Source: Bacteroidota bacterium (GTDB taxonomy: Bacteria; Bacteroidota; Bacteroidia; Cytophagales; UBA9547). From it: a stretch of 58,573 nt of DNA. The notes beneath the pieces are model-generated. The model did not search any database and was not told the DNA's origin. It saw only the letters and a list, made by a program, of their open reading frames with translations. The translations under genes and the position numbers were made by a program. Each line of letters opens with the position of its first letter. Within the stretch, counting starts at the first letter, position 1. Shown here piece after piece: positions 25,284 to 34,041 of this stretch. Location of the stretch: positions 1 through 58,573 of the forward strand of contig RDZG01000084.1 of NCBI GenBank assembly GCA_004293915.1, read 5' to 3'.

Positions 25284-26695
25284 ATGAAAAAACTTTCTGA
25301 AATATTAGCAAGTGTAAAAATCGAACAAAAAATAAACAGCGAAGATATTGAGATTAAAGATATTCAATTTGATTCTAGAAAAGTTACACATGGTAGTGTA
25401 TTTGTTGCGACAAGAGGAACACAAGTAGATGGACATGATTTTATAGATAAATCCATCGAAAACGGAGCAAAAGTAATTGTGTGCGAAGAGGTTTTGAAAG
25501 ATTATAATGCTATTGTAATTATTGTAAAAAATACAGCCATTGCTCTCGGGCAAATGGCAGCAAATTTTTATGATAATCCATCGCAAAAACTCAAAGTTGT
25601 TGCAGTAACTGGCACCAATGGAAAAACCACAAATGTTACTTTACTTTATAATCTTTTTAAAAGATTGGGCTATAAAGTTGGCGTACTTTCAACAGTTCAA
25701 AACTATGTGGATGATAAAATAATTGCCGCCACACATACCACCCCAGATGCTGTGCAGATGAATAATTTGATGGCACAAATGGTAGATGCAGGCTGTGCGT
25801 ATTGTTTTATGGAAGCAAGTAGCCACGCCATACATCAGGAGCGAATGGCAGGTTTGAGCCTTGCAGGAGCGGTTTTTACAAACATCACACATGATCATTT
25901 AGATTATCACATCACGTTTGACAATTATATAAGTGCTAAGAAAAAACTCTTTGATGATTTGCCACAATCTGCTTTTGCATTGGCAAATATGGACGACAAA
26001 CGCGGTACTGTAATGCTCCAAAACACCAAAGCAACTAAACATTTTTTTTCGATCAAAAACATTGCCGAATTCAAAGCTCGCTTACTTTCTAATGGGTTGC
26101 AAGGTTTGGAAATGGACATCGAAAATCAGTCGGTTTGGTTTCGATTGATTGTAATGCCTATAATTTATTGGGAGTTTATGCCACAGCTGTGCTTTTGGGA
26201 CAAAACAAACAAAAAGTTTTGACTGCACTTTCGGCTACTTCAGGAGCAAAAGGCAGATTTGAGCAAGTGATTTCAAAATCGGGAATTATTGGCATTGTAG
26301 ATTATGCCCACACGCCAGATGCCCTCGAAAATGTGTTGAAAACCATTGAAAGTTTGCGAACACGAAACGAAACCGTGTTTGCTATTGTAGGTTGCGGTGG
26401 CAATCGAGACAATGCTAAACGACCAATTATGGCAAATATGGCTTGCAAATATGCTGATAAAGCAATTTTAACATCTGACAACCCCAGAAACGAAGACCCA
26501 GAAGATATTTTAAATCAAATGGAAGCAGGTATCGAAGGGCAATATTTCAAAAAATTTGTACGCATCACAGACAGGCACAAAGCCATTCAACACGCTGTAA
26601 ATCAAGCCAAACCAAACGATATTATACTTTTAGCTGGCAAGGGACACGAAAATTATCAAGAAATAAAAAAACTTGAAAAGTGTTTTGGAGTGTAA
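25284..26695 (+). pseudogene. murE: broken murE (UDP-MurNAc-tripeptide synthetase, DAP type)
   Basis: MurE adds meso-diaminopimelate to UDP-MurNAc-L-Ala-D-Glu in peptidoglycan synthesis. The first frame (25284 to about 26150) holds the substrate-binding N-domain and the ATP loop GTNGKT (codons 110-115), THTTPDA and the FTNITHDHLDYH region. The second frame (about 26153-26695) continues with NAYNLLGVYA, the YAHTPDAL region and the DAP-specific DNPR motif, ending at AGKGHENYQEIK. Between LI and NAY only two bases remain where homologues have about nine (normally Gly-x-Phe), so about seven bases are missing and the frame changes. The C-terminus also stops early, lacking the usual final FDDxE helix. 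Either a decayed second copy or an assembly error; murE is essential, so an intact copy should exist elsewhere. Confidence 0.8.
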
Positions 26696-26697
26696 AT

Positions 26698-27256
26698 TTA
26701 TTTTATCATTCGCAAACCAACAAAAAACAAAATTTGAGTAAGTAAAAAATAAGCTGTAATGCTATTTGATTTTTCGTTCACTATTTTTTGGTATAATAAG
26801 CTCAATATCAAACTGATACCAAACCAAGTATAATAATTAAAATCGGGAATTACACCATTTTTCCAACTCCAAAGACCGTATCGAACGGCAAAAGGTTCAA
26901 TCATATAATCAAAGCCTGTCATCAAAAAAGCAGCTGCTGGAATGCTCACAAATGTGGTATGCGGAAACAAATTCATACTCACTTGGTTGCACGCATACGA
27001 AACCGAAACCCAAAGCACACCAATCACAAACGGCACACCCCAATAGCCTATTCCCAACAATGGCAAATGCCAAAATAAAAAAAGCCAAAAACTGCCAAGT
27101 AAAAATTGATTTTTCCCAAAACAAAACCACCGAAATGATGCACAAATGCAAGGGAGTAATTCGCACAAATAAGGATTGGTATTGTGGCAATAAAAAACCT
27201 ACAAAACCCACAATATGCAAAATAAATAACACGCTAATGCGAATAGTCGAACTCAT
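26698..27256 (-). pseudogene. broken carotenoid biosynthesis gene (CruF/DUF422-like)
   Basis: Membrane protein of carotenoid synthesis (CruF-type, C-1',2' hydratase family). The N-terminal part is read in one frame from 27256 (HIVGFVGFL, then LFVRITPLHL and several helices) to about 27060; the C-terminal part follows in another frame (GYWGVPFVIGVLWVSVSYACN, then MTGFDYMIEPFAV, the family's conserved helix) down to 26698. Joined, they give about 185 residues, shorter than family members, and the segment between (typically E-x-x-G-V-x-T-G ... YxYG) is missing, so an internal deletion with a frame change is likely. The start overlaps the stop of the upstream glycosyltransferase by four bases (ATGA). 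Confidence 0.7.
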
Positions 27257-28344
27257 ATTTCTCTATTTTTCCAATTTATTTTTCCAAAACTATGCACATA
27301 AACAGACTTAAATCCGATATAAATATAGGTTGTGATTTGTAAAAAATGCAAATACATATTTTCAAAAACCGATTGATTAGCCAGTTTTGAAATCATAATC
27401 CTAATTCCAAGAACAAGGCACAAACTACTGATTATCAATATGATATTTTGCGTTAATAAAATAAATATAAATCCAAAATAAATTAAAAATAGATACAAAC
27501 TAAAACCTAAAATATTTTTACCAAATCCTAAAAATAAGTTTTTACTAAAGCCATTAATTCCATCGCCATAAGATTTATACATCCTACATTTTATTTGTCC
27601 ATCAGAAAGTAACGTTTCGCAAGTTTGCCTCATTGTTTTGGCAAGTCTAAAAATGCTAACATCATCCAAAATCGAATTTTTTACTTTTTCGTGAAAATTA
27701 TTTGCTTTATAAACATCAGATTTAAAAAGCATAAACTGTCCATTAGCTGCCGAAAGAGAAGGAAATTTTGAGTTTCTTACCAGTTTGAGCGGCAATAAAG
27801 TGAGCAACAAATAGTGCATTAGTGGCACAACAAGTTTTTCTCCAAACATTTGCATGGTTTGGTCTGGAAACAAACTCAGCATATCTGCACCCGATTTCTG
27901 CATTTGCAAAACAGCATTTTTGATTCCATTTTCCGAAATTTCGACATCTGCATCAAGAAATAAAAAATATTTTCCAGCAGCTTGTTTGGCAAGTTGATGA
28001 CAAGCCCAATTTTTGCCCAACCAATTTGCTGGTAAATTTTGTCCATCAAATACTTTTATTTTTTTGTTCAAAAATGCATATTGAATGGCTATAAATTTGG
28101 TATTGTCAGTAGAATTATCATCTAAAACAATGATTTCTTTGATATTGATTAGCTTAAATTGCATTAATAAATTGCCAATATTTATGGCTTCGTTTCGTGC
28201 TGGAATCAAAACCGAAACATCAGCCAAACTAATATCTTCTTGAAAATGAGGCAAATAAGGTTTTGAAACAAAGTTATATAAGGTAACAAAAAATCGAATT
28301 ATCAAAAAAGTAAACACGCAATAGGCAATAGAAATTATAATCAC
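27253..28344 (-). CDS. GT2 glycosyltransferase of the carotenoid cluster (CrtQ/CruC-like)
   Basis: A 363-residue membrane-bound GT-A glycosyltransferase: an N-terminal helix (3-22), the catalytic domain with VLIPARNEA, VLDDNSTDNT, the NWLGKNWACHQLA stretch and the metal-binding DADVE, then a Q/R-type acceptor region (LDDVSIFRLAKTM) and three or more C-terminal helices. NWLGKxWAC is characteristic of 4,4'-diaponeurosporenoate (CrtQ)-type carotenoid glycosyltransferases. It overlaps the acyltransferase before it and the cruF-like gene after it by four bases each, so the three are one coupled operon for glycosyl/acyl carotenoid formation. No crtB or crtI lies in the window. Confidence 0.85.
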   Translation of the reverse strand: MIIISIAYCVFTFLIIRFFVTLYNFVSKPYLPHFQEDISLADVSVLIPARNEAINIGNLLMQFKLINIKEIIVLDDNSTDNTKFIAIQYAFLNKKIKVFDGQNLPANWLGKNWACHQLAKQAAGKYFLFLDADVEISENGIKNAVLQMQKSGADMLSLFPDQTMQMFGEKLVVPLMHYLLLTLLPLKLVRNSKFPSLSAANGQFMLFKSDVYKANNFHEKVKNSILDDVSIFRLAKTMRQTCETLLSDGQIKCRMYKSYGDGINGFSKNLFLGFGKNILGFSLYLFLIYFGFIFILLTQNIILIISSLCLVLGIRIMISKLANQSVFENMYLHFLQITTYIYIGFKSVYVHSFGKINWKNREI

Positions 28345-28967
28345 GGTTTGAAGTTTAAAATCTGTTTAGCTTTGCTATTGGCATAAAATTCTCGGTACGT
28401 GTTTTCGATTTGAGCAGTTGATAAATGCGATGGATTTTTTATTTTTTCCAAATATACATTCAAATATGGTTTTTCGGTAGAAGAATAATCCCAAAAAGCT
28501 GCATACATCAATAAGGAAGCTTGTTGATTGTTTTTAAGAATATGTGCCAAGCCTTTATGAAACACAAATGTTTCGTTGTAAATCGAATTCAACACGCCTT
28601 GCGGATAAAAAACGACCATATTTTCGGTATTTTGCAAAAGTTGGGAAGCAAAATCTAGACTTGTAAAAACACTTCTATTGCCTGGGTCAATAGAAAAAGC
28701 TCCAATTTTTTGAAAAAACCAAAAGCGTTTGAGTTGCGTTTCGAGCATCATAATATGAAACTTTTTGTGTAGCAAATCATTATTTAGTTTCCAGCAAATA
28801 AAGCCATCCCACCAAGTAGTGTGGTTGCCAATTATTAATTGTGATTCGGTGCAATAAAAGGTGTCGGGATAAATAAAATTGACAGCTTGAAACCGAGATT
28901 TGAATTTGAAATGTAAAAACAAATCGAGCAAAAGCATAAAAATTTTGTTTCGTTTTGGAGCAATCAT
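28341..28967 (-). CDS. lysophospholipid-acyltransferase-like protein (carotenoid acyltransferase?)
   Basis: A 208-residue PlsC-superfamily acyltransferase with the catalytic NHTTWWDG (the HxxxxD motif) near residue 48-55, GAFSIDPGNR as the second block and FYPQGVL as the third (normally F-P-E-G, here Gln instead of Glu). Membrane-associated, with a hydrophobic N-terminus. It heads the coupled operon with the carotenoid glycosyltransferase, so it probably acylates a glycosylated carotenoid. The start of the gene is nine bases after the stop of the MacB-type permease gene, which may be transcribed with it. Confidence 0.82.
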   Translation of the reverse strand: MIAPKRNKIFMLLLDLFLHFKFKSRFQAVNFIYPDTFYCTESQLIIGNHTTWWDGFICWKLNNDLLHKKFHIMMLETQLKRFWFFQKIGAFSIDPGNRSVFTSLDFASQLLQNTENMVVFYPQGVLNSIYNETFVFHKGLAHILKNNQQASLLMYAAFWDYSSTEKPYLNVYLEKIKNPSHLSTAQIENTYREFYANSKAKQILNFKP

Positions 28968-28976
28968 AAAGTTTTA

Positions 28977-30230
28977 TTATTCGTCTCTTAAAGCTTCGAT
29001 GGGTTGAATTTTGGCTGCTCTGATGGCGGGAATTAATCCTGCAAACGCACCAGTAACCACTAAAAGAATGAGCGAAGCTATGGCAACATTAAAATTCACT
29101 TCAGGGTTTACAAAAAAATCAGATGGCTCAGGCATTTTTTTTAAGGCGTAATTTAATCCTTCTATTAAACCCACACCCAAAAGCAAACCCACATATCCCG
29201 CAACGGTTGTAATCACAATTGATTCTTGAATAATCAAACTTACTATGGCATAAGGCGTTGCTCCTAAGGCTTTTCGCACACCAATTTCTCGAGTTCGCTC
29301 TTTTACAACAATGAGCATAATATTACTAATTCCTACTATTCCTGCAATGATTGTGCCTATTCCAACAAGCCATACAAACAGATTAATACCATTAAATAAC
29401 CCTTTAAATTTGTTCGATTCGGTTTCCATACTCCAACTCCAAACGGCTTTATCGTCTGCCTCATCGAAGCTGTATTTTTTAGACATGTATTTTCTAGTTT
29501 TCTTGATTACTTCTTCCGAATTTGCATTTTCTCGCACCACACAACCCCAAAAATAAACTTTATTTTTCATGTTAAACGTTATTTGCATGGTTGTAAACGG
29601 CATCCAAAGCGTTTGCATTTCTTCTTTTGCCCTCCAACCCGAAGTTACAGGTTGAGAAATTCCTACAATTCTAAAAAATGTACCTCTCACTTTAATATAT
29701 TTCCCAATCACATTTGATTCGTTTTTGAAAAAAAAGTCTGATGCACTTTTACCAATAACAACAACTTTGCGTTGCATATCCAAATCGGTTTGGTTAATGA
29801 ATCTGCCCTGAACAATACTCATTTCTTCTACTTTTCGCCATTCTGGAAAAACACCTTGAACATTATAATTGGCACTTTTTTCTTTATATACAATATTGTT
29901 TTCTTCCCAAAGTTGTTGTTTTGGAGAAATGTATTCAATATCAGGAATAGCTTTTTTAAGTACATATAAATCTTCGATATTGGGTTCTATACTTCTGCCA
30001 ATTTTTAGCCCATTATAAAGCACACTGGTTTTGTTGGCTCCCATATAAAACGATTTAGTAGAATAGCCTTTGAACATGCCTTGCACACCGTTTTCGAGTC
30101 CTTTGCCAGCACCAAGTAGCATAATAAGCATAAAAATACCCCAAAAAACACCAAAAGCAGTGAGGGCAGTACGCAATTTGTGTTTGCTTACGCTATGATA
30201 AATCTCCTGCCATTTGTCTAAATCGAACAT
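28977..30230 (-). CDS. MacB-type ABC transporter permease
   Basis: A 417-residue FtsX/MacB permease: an N-terminal helix (about 19-42) preceded by the amphipathic FDLDKWQEI start, a MacB periplasmic core domain (about 50-270), and three C-terminal helices (about 290-315, 340-365, 385-405). The coupling helix ERTREIGVRKALGA and the terminal AAKIQPIEALRDE are family signatures. Such permeases pair with an ATPase and drive efflux through tripartite systems by mechanotransmission. No ATPase or membrane-fusion gene lies beside it in this window. A -7 box sits four bases before the ATG. Confidence 0.9.
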   Translation of the reverse strand: MFDLDKWQEIYHSVSKHKLRTALTAFGVFWGIFMLIMLLGAGKGLENGVQGMFKGYSTKSFYMGANKTSVLYNGLKIGRSIEPNIEDLYVLKKAIPDIEYISPKQQLWEENNIVYKEKSANYNVQGVFPEWRKVEEMSIVQGRFINQTDLDMQRKVVVIGKSASDFFFKNESNVIGKYIKVRGTFFRIVGISQPVTSGWRAKEEMQTLWMPFTTMQITFNMKNKVYFWGCVVRENANSEEVIKKTRKYMSKKYSFDEADDKAVWSWSMETESNKFKGLFNGINLFVWLVGIGTIIAGIVGISNIMLIVVKERTREIGVRKALGATPYAIVSLIIQESIVITTVAGYVGLLLGVGLIEGLNYALKKMPEPSDFFVNPEVNFNVAIASLILLVVTGAFAGLIPAIRAAKIQPIEALRDE

Positions 30231-30234
30231 CTCA

Positions 30235-30242
30235 CAAATCTA
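30235..30242 (-). promoter_or_regulatory. -7 element of the permease gene, possibly leaderless
   Basis: Reads TAGATTTG on the minus strand, a match to TAnnTTTG, only four bases before the ATG at 30230. The transcript would begin at or very near the start codon. No -33 TTG is seen at the right distance. Confidence 0.35.
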
Positions 30243-30497
30243 CACCGAATATTAATTTTGTGAAATAATATTTTAGAGAAATGATTGTAAAGGGTTTTAT
30301 TTTTGTCTAAAGATTTTCTTTTCTACCAATTCATTATTTAAAAATATTTTTTCTAAGTCTTTTTTTGAGGGACAAGTTTCCAGCATAGTAAAAGTTGAAG
30401 CACAAATAATAACTCATATTTTTATAGGGAAAAAACTAATAAATTACAGTTTCACTTTCCAAATGTATAAATACAATACTAATAACTTTTTATAAGG

Positions 30498-30572
30498 ATT
30501 AAAAATCTTATCTTAATTGTCGTTTTACTACAATTGGTAGCTTGCCAAAAAGAAGGAATTAAATTTGGATAA
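30498..30572 (+). pseudogene. remnant of a lipoprotein gene N-terminus (gene-free stretch 30243-30646)
   Basis: A 24-codon open frame without a start codon reads as a lipoprotein signal: a Lys/Asn start, the hydrophobic core LILIVVLLQL and a lipobox LVAC followed by QKEG, then a stop. An upstream in-frame stop and the absence of ATG, GTG or TTG show that it is not a working gene. It is best explained as the decayed 5' end of a lost lipoprotein gene. The rest of the stretch 30243-30646 is AT-rich and I see no gene, RNA or repeat in it. Confidence 0.3.
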
Positions 30573-30646
30573 GGTTTAACAGATTATATTTAGTATGTAG
30601 CCCTAACTCAAATCGATAACTTCCGAAATTCTAATACATAATTTTT

Positions 30647-30654
30647 TATTTTTG
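30647..30654 (+). promoter_or_regulatory. -7 promoter element of mutS
   Basis: TATTTTTG matches TAnnTTTG and lies 31 bases before the ATG at 30686, which gives a leader of about 25 bases. There is no clear -33 partner. Confidence 0.45.
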
Positions 30655-30685
30655 CAACATCTCCAAAACTTTTTAATCTTTGCGT

Positions 30686-33301
30686 ATGGCAAAACAAACC
30701 GTTGGCAAAACCCGTGAAGAAACTCCTTTGATGAAGCAATATTTTGCCATTAAAGAAAAATATCCTGCTGCTGTCATACTTTTTCGCGTTGGCGATTTTT
30801 ACGAAACCTTTGGTGATGATGCCATAAAAGCCAGTAAGATTTTAGGAATCACGCTCACAAAACGTGGAAATGGCTCAGCAAGCGAAATTGAATTGGCTGG
30901 TTTTCCACATCATTCGCTCGAAACATATCTTACAAAACTCGTGCGTGCTGGGCAACGTGTGGCTGTTTGCGACCAACTCGAAGATCCCAAATTTGTTAAA
31001 GGAATTGTGAAACGTGGTGTTACTGAGTTGGTTACGCCTGGCGTAGTTTTCAACGATAATGTGTTGCAAACCCAAAGCAATAATTTTTTGGCATCGGTTT
31101 ATTTTACCGAAACTAACTGTGGCGTTTCGTTTTTAGACATTTCTACTGGCGATTTTTTTTGTGCTCAAGGCTATTTAAGTTATATAGACAAATTGTTACA
31201 GAGTTTAAATCCTGCCGAAATTATTTATTCTAAAGCACAAAAAAACACCTATTCTACTCATTTTCAAGATAAATTTAATACATTTCAGATTGACGAATGG
31301 GTTTACAGGCATGAATACGCACAAGAAATATTAACCAAACATTTTCAAACACAAAATCTCAAAGGCTTTGGTATTGAGGAACTTACAGAAGGTATAATTG
31401 CTTCAGGAGCTATTTTATTTTACTTAAAATCTACAGAGCATAACGAGATTTCGCACATTTCTTCGATTGCAAGATTAGAAGAAGAAAAATATGTTTGGTT
31501 GGATAAATTTACCATTCGTAACCTCGAACTGATTTATCCGCAATACGAAGGTGGCGTGCCTTTAATTGAAATCATTGACAAAACCGCTACGCCAATGGGT
31601 GCTCGTTTGCTTCGGAGATGGCTTTTGATGCCGCTCAAAGAGGTTTCTGTAATCCAAAAAAGGCATGAAAGTGTGGAAAAGTTTATAAAAGATGCCGATT
31701 TGTCTGAACTATTGCTTTTGCATTTAAAACAAGTTGGCGATTTAGAGCGATTAATTTCAAAAGTGGCTGCCCGAAGAGTAAATCCAAGAGAATTGGTGCA
31801 ACTCAAAAAAGCATTAATTCAAATTTTGCCAATCAAAAATGCGCTAGCAGATAGCAAACATACCGAACTCAAAAAGTTTGGCGATTTGATAAATCCATGT
31901 AAGTTTTTGGTCGATAAAATCGAAAAAGAACTCAAAGATGAAGTTCCAATTGTAAGTAATCAAGGAAATTTAATCAAAGATGGCGTTGATCACGATTTAG
32001 ACCAACTTCGGATTATAGCCTATTCAGGCAAAGATTATTTGTTACAAATTACCCAAAGAGAAATCGAACGAACAGGGATTAATTCGTTAAAAATTCAATA
32101 TAATAAAGTTTTTGGCTACTTTTTGGAAGTTACAAACGCCAACAAAGACAAAGTACCCAGCGATTGGATTCGCAAACAAACTATGGTTGGTGGCGAAAGA
32201 TATATTACAGAAGAGCTGAAAATTTACGAAGAAAAAATACTTACTGCAGAAGAAAAAATGGTTAGTATTGAGCAACGTATTTTTTTAGATTTAATTGTAA
32301 CGGCTGCTGGTTATGTGCCTCTGATTCAGCAAGATGCAAAAGTTTTGGCAGAAATAGATTGTTTGCTTTCTTTTGCCACAACGGCTCAAAAAAATAAATA
32401 TACAAGACCCAAAATGAACGAAAGTTTTGTGCTTGATATTAAAAATGGCAGACATCCTGTAATCGAACAGCAACTTCCTGTTGGCGAAGAATATGTTCCA
32501 AATGATGTTTTTTTGGACGATGCCAACCAGCAAATTATTATTATTACTGGTCCAAATATGGCTGGAAAATCAGCACTTTTGCGGCAAACTGCTTTGATTG
32601 TGATTTTGGCTCAAATTGGTAGTTTTGTACCTGCCGAAGCAGCAAATTTGGGTCTGATAGACAAAGTATTTACCCGAGTTGGAGCATCGGATAATCTTTC
32701 GAGAGGCGAATCTACATTTATGGTCGAAATGACCGAAACTGCAAGTATTCTCAATAATTTGAGCGAACGCAGCCTGGTTTTGATGGACGAAATTGGCAGA
32801 GGCACAAGCACTTATGATGGGATTTCTATTGCATGGGCAATTGTTGAGCATTTGCATAATCATCCAAAATGTAAACCCAAAACGCTTTTTGCAACACATT
32901 ATCATGAGTTAAACGAATTGGCAATTGATATGCCTCGTGTCAAAAATTTTAATGTTTCGGTAAAAGAATTGGGCAACAAAATTATTTTTATGCGCAAGCT
33001 CAAAGAAGGTGGCTCCGAACATAGTTTTGGAATTCATGTTGCTCAAATTGCAGGGATGCCAAACCAAGTGGTTTTTAGAGCAAACGAAATTATGCACCAA
33101 TTAGAAAAAGACAAATCTAAAGAAACACAGAAACAAAAAATCAAGGAAATTGCAAAGGTAAATTACCAAATGAGTTTGTTTGAAGCCAATGATCCTAAAT
33201 ATGTTAGGATAAAAGAACTTTTAGAAAAACTAGATATAAATTCGCTTACACCAATTGATGCTTTAATGAAAATCAATGAAATGAAAGGCGTTTTGAAATA
33301 G
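30686..33301 (+). CDS. mutS: DNA mismatch repair protein MutS
   Basis: Mismatch sensor of post-replicative repair, 871 residues from the ATG at 30686 (the TTG two codons earlier is less likely). The mismatch-binding domain has the FRVGDFYETF motif (Phe-x-Glu wedge) near residue 37-46. Connector and lever domains follow, then the ABC ATPase with Walker A GPNMAGKS, the NLSRGESTFMVEM signature, Walker B LVLMDEIGRGTSTYDG and FATHYHEL. The full domain set and length match MutS1. The C-terminus (TPIDALMKINEMK) is the usual dimerisation helix end. It has its own promoter and is followed by a Uma2 gene with a separate promoter. Confidence 0.97.
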   Translation: MAKQTVGKTREETPLMKQYFAIKEKYPAAVILFRVGDFYETFGDDAIKASKILGITLTKRGNGSASEIELAGFPHHSLETYLTKLVRAGQRVAVCDQLEDPKFVKGIVKRGVTELVTPGVVFNDNVLQTQSNNFLASVYFTETNCGVSFLDISTGDFFCAQGYLSYIDKLLQSLNPAEIIYSKAQKNTYSTHFQDKFNTFQIDEWVYRHEYAQEILTKHFQTQNLKGFGIEELTEGIIASGAILFYLKSTEHNEISHISSIARLEEEKYVWLDKFTIRNLELIYPQYEGGVPLIEIIDKTATPMGARLLRRWLLMPLKEVSVIQKRHESVEKFIKDADLSELLLLHLKQVGDLERLISKVAARRVNPRELVQLKKALIQILPIKNALADSKHTELKKFGDLINPCKFLVDKIEKELKDEVPIVSNQGNLIKDGVDHDLDQLRIIAYSGKDYLLQITQREIERTGINSLKIQYNKVFGYFLEVTNANKDKVPSDWIRKQTMVGGERYITEELKIYEEKILTAEEKMVSIEQRIFLDLIVTAAGYVPLIQQDAKVLAEIDCLLSFATTAQKNKYTRPKMNESFVLDIKNGRHPVIEQQLPVGEEYVPNDVFLDDANQQIIIITGPNMAGKSALLRQTALIVILAQIGSFVPAEAANLGLIDKVFTRVGASDNLSRGESTFMVEMTETASILNNLSERSLVLMDEIGRGTSTYDGISIAWAIVEHLHNHPKCKPKTLFATHYHELNELAIDMPRVKNFNVSVKELGNKIIFMRKLKEGGSEHSFGIHVAQIAGMPNQVVFRANEIMHQLEKDKSKETQKQKIKEIAKVNYQMSLFEANDPKYVRIKELLEKLDINSLTPIDALMKINEMKGVLK

Positions 33302-33313
33302 CAATATTTTCTG

Positions 33314-33321
33314 TATTTTTG
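33314..33321 (+). promoter_or_regulatory. -7 promoter element of the second Uma2 gene
   Basis: TATTTTTG, 22 bases before the ATG at 33344, just after the mutS stop. It shows that this Uma2 gene can be transcribed on its own. Confidence 0.45.
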
Positions 33322-33343
33322 TGTAAAAATAGTTATAAATATT

Positions 33344-33946
33344 ATGACAACTATAACCGACATTTCGCAATTAGATTTATCAAAATCATATACCATTGCA
33401 GATTATTTAAGCTGGCAAATGGCTGAAATGGTGGAGTTGATAAAAGGCAAAATATTTAAAATGTCGCCTGCTCCACGAGCTGGGCATCAGTTTGTGTCTT
33501 CAAATGTATTTGGAAACCTTTTTACACTATTACGAAAAAGAAATTCCAAATGTGGAATATTTACTGCTCCATTTGATGTTTATTTACAAGGATTGGATCC
33601 TAAAAAAACAACAGTTGTTCAGCCTGATATTTGTATTATTTGCGATATGAATAAAATAGAAGATCGTGGATGCGTAGGTGCACCCGATTTGATTATCGAA
33701 ATTTTGAGTCCAAGTACACTTCGCAAAGACATTGATATTAAATTTCATTTATATGAAGAAAATGGTGTTCGAGAATATTGGATTGTAAACCCAAAAGAAA
33801 AACAAGTTCTCACACATTTTTTAGATTTTAGTACCAATTTGTATGTAGAAACAGGGAATTATACCGAAGAAATAGAAATTCCTATTGGAATTTGGGAAGG
33901 CAGTTCTATTTTATGGAGCGATATTTTCAAAAATATGCCTGTTTAA
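33344..33946 (+). CDS. Uma2-family restriction-endonuclease-fold protein (second copy)
   Basis: A 200-residue Uma2 (DUF820) protein clearly related to the one at 12749-13342: both begin with ITDISQLDL, share ADYL.W....MVEL..G.I.KMSPAP and the core QPDxCI ... GCxGAPDxxxEx-LSP. PD-(D/E)xK residues are Asp in QPDICII, Asp and Glu in APDLIIEILSP and the lysine in IKFHLYEENG. The role of Uma2 proteins is not settled. It lies between mutS and ppx but has its own promoter. Confidence 0.85.
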   Translation: MTTITDISQLDLSKSYTIADYLSWQMAEMVELIKGKIFKMSPAPRAGHQFVSSNVFGNLFTLLRKRNSKCGIFTAPFDVYLQGLDPKKTTVVQPDICIICDMNKIEDRGCVGAPDLIIEILSPSTLRKDIDIKFHLYEENGVREYWIVNPKEKQVLTHFLDFSTNLYVETGNYTEEIEIPIGIWEGSSILWSDIFKNMPV

Positions 33947-34007
33947 AATTAGTTTTTCATTTTTATGGATAAAATATATTTTTTCATCGCTTTTATAAAG
34001 TTTGATT

Positions 34008-34015
34008 TACCTTTG
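34008..34015 (+). promoter_or_regulatory. -7 promoter element of the Ppx/GppA gene
   Basis: TACCTTTG matches TAnnTTTG, 26 bases before the ATG at 34042, which gives a leader of about 20 bases. Confidence 0.4.
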
Positions 34016-34041
34016 CATGGAATAATATAAATATTTTTCAA

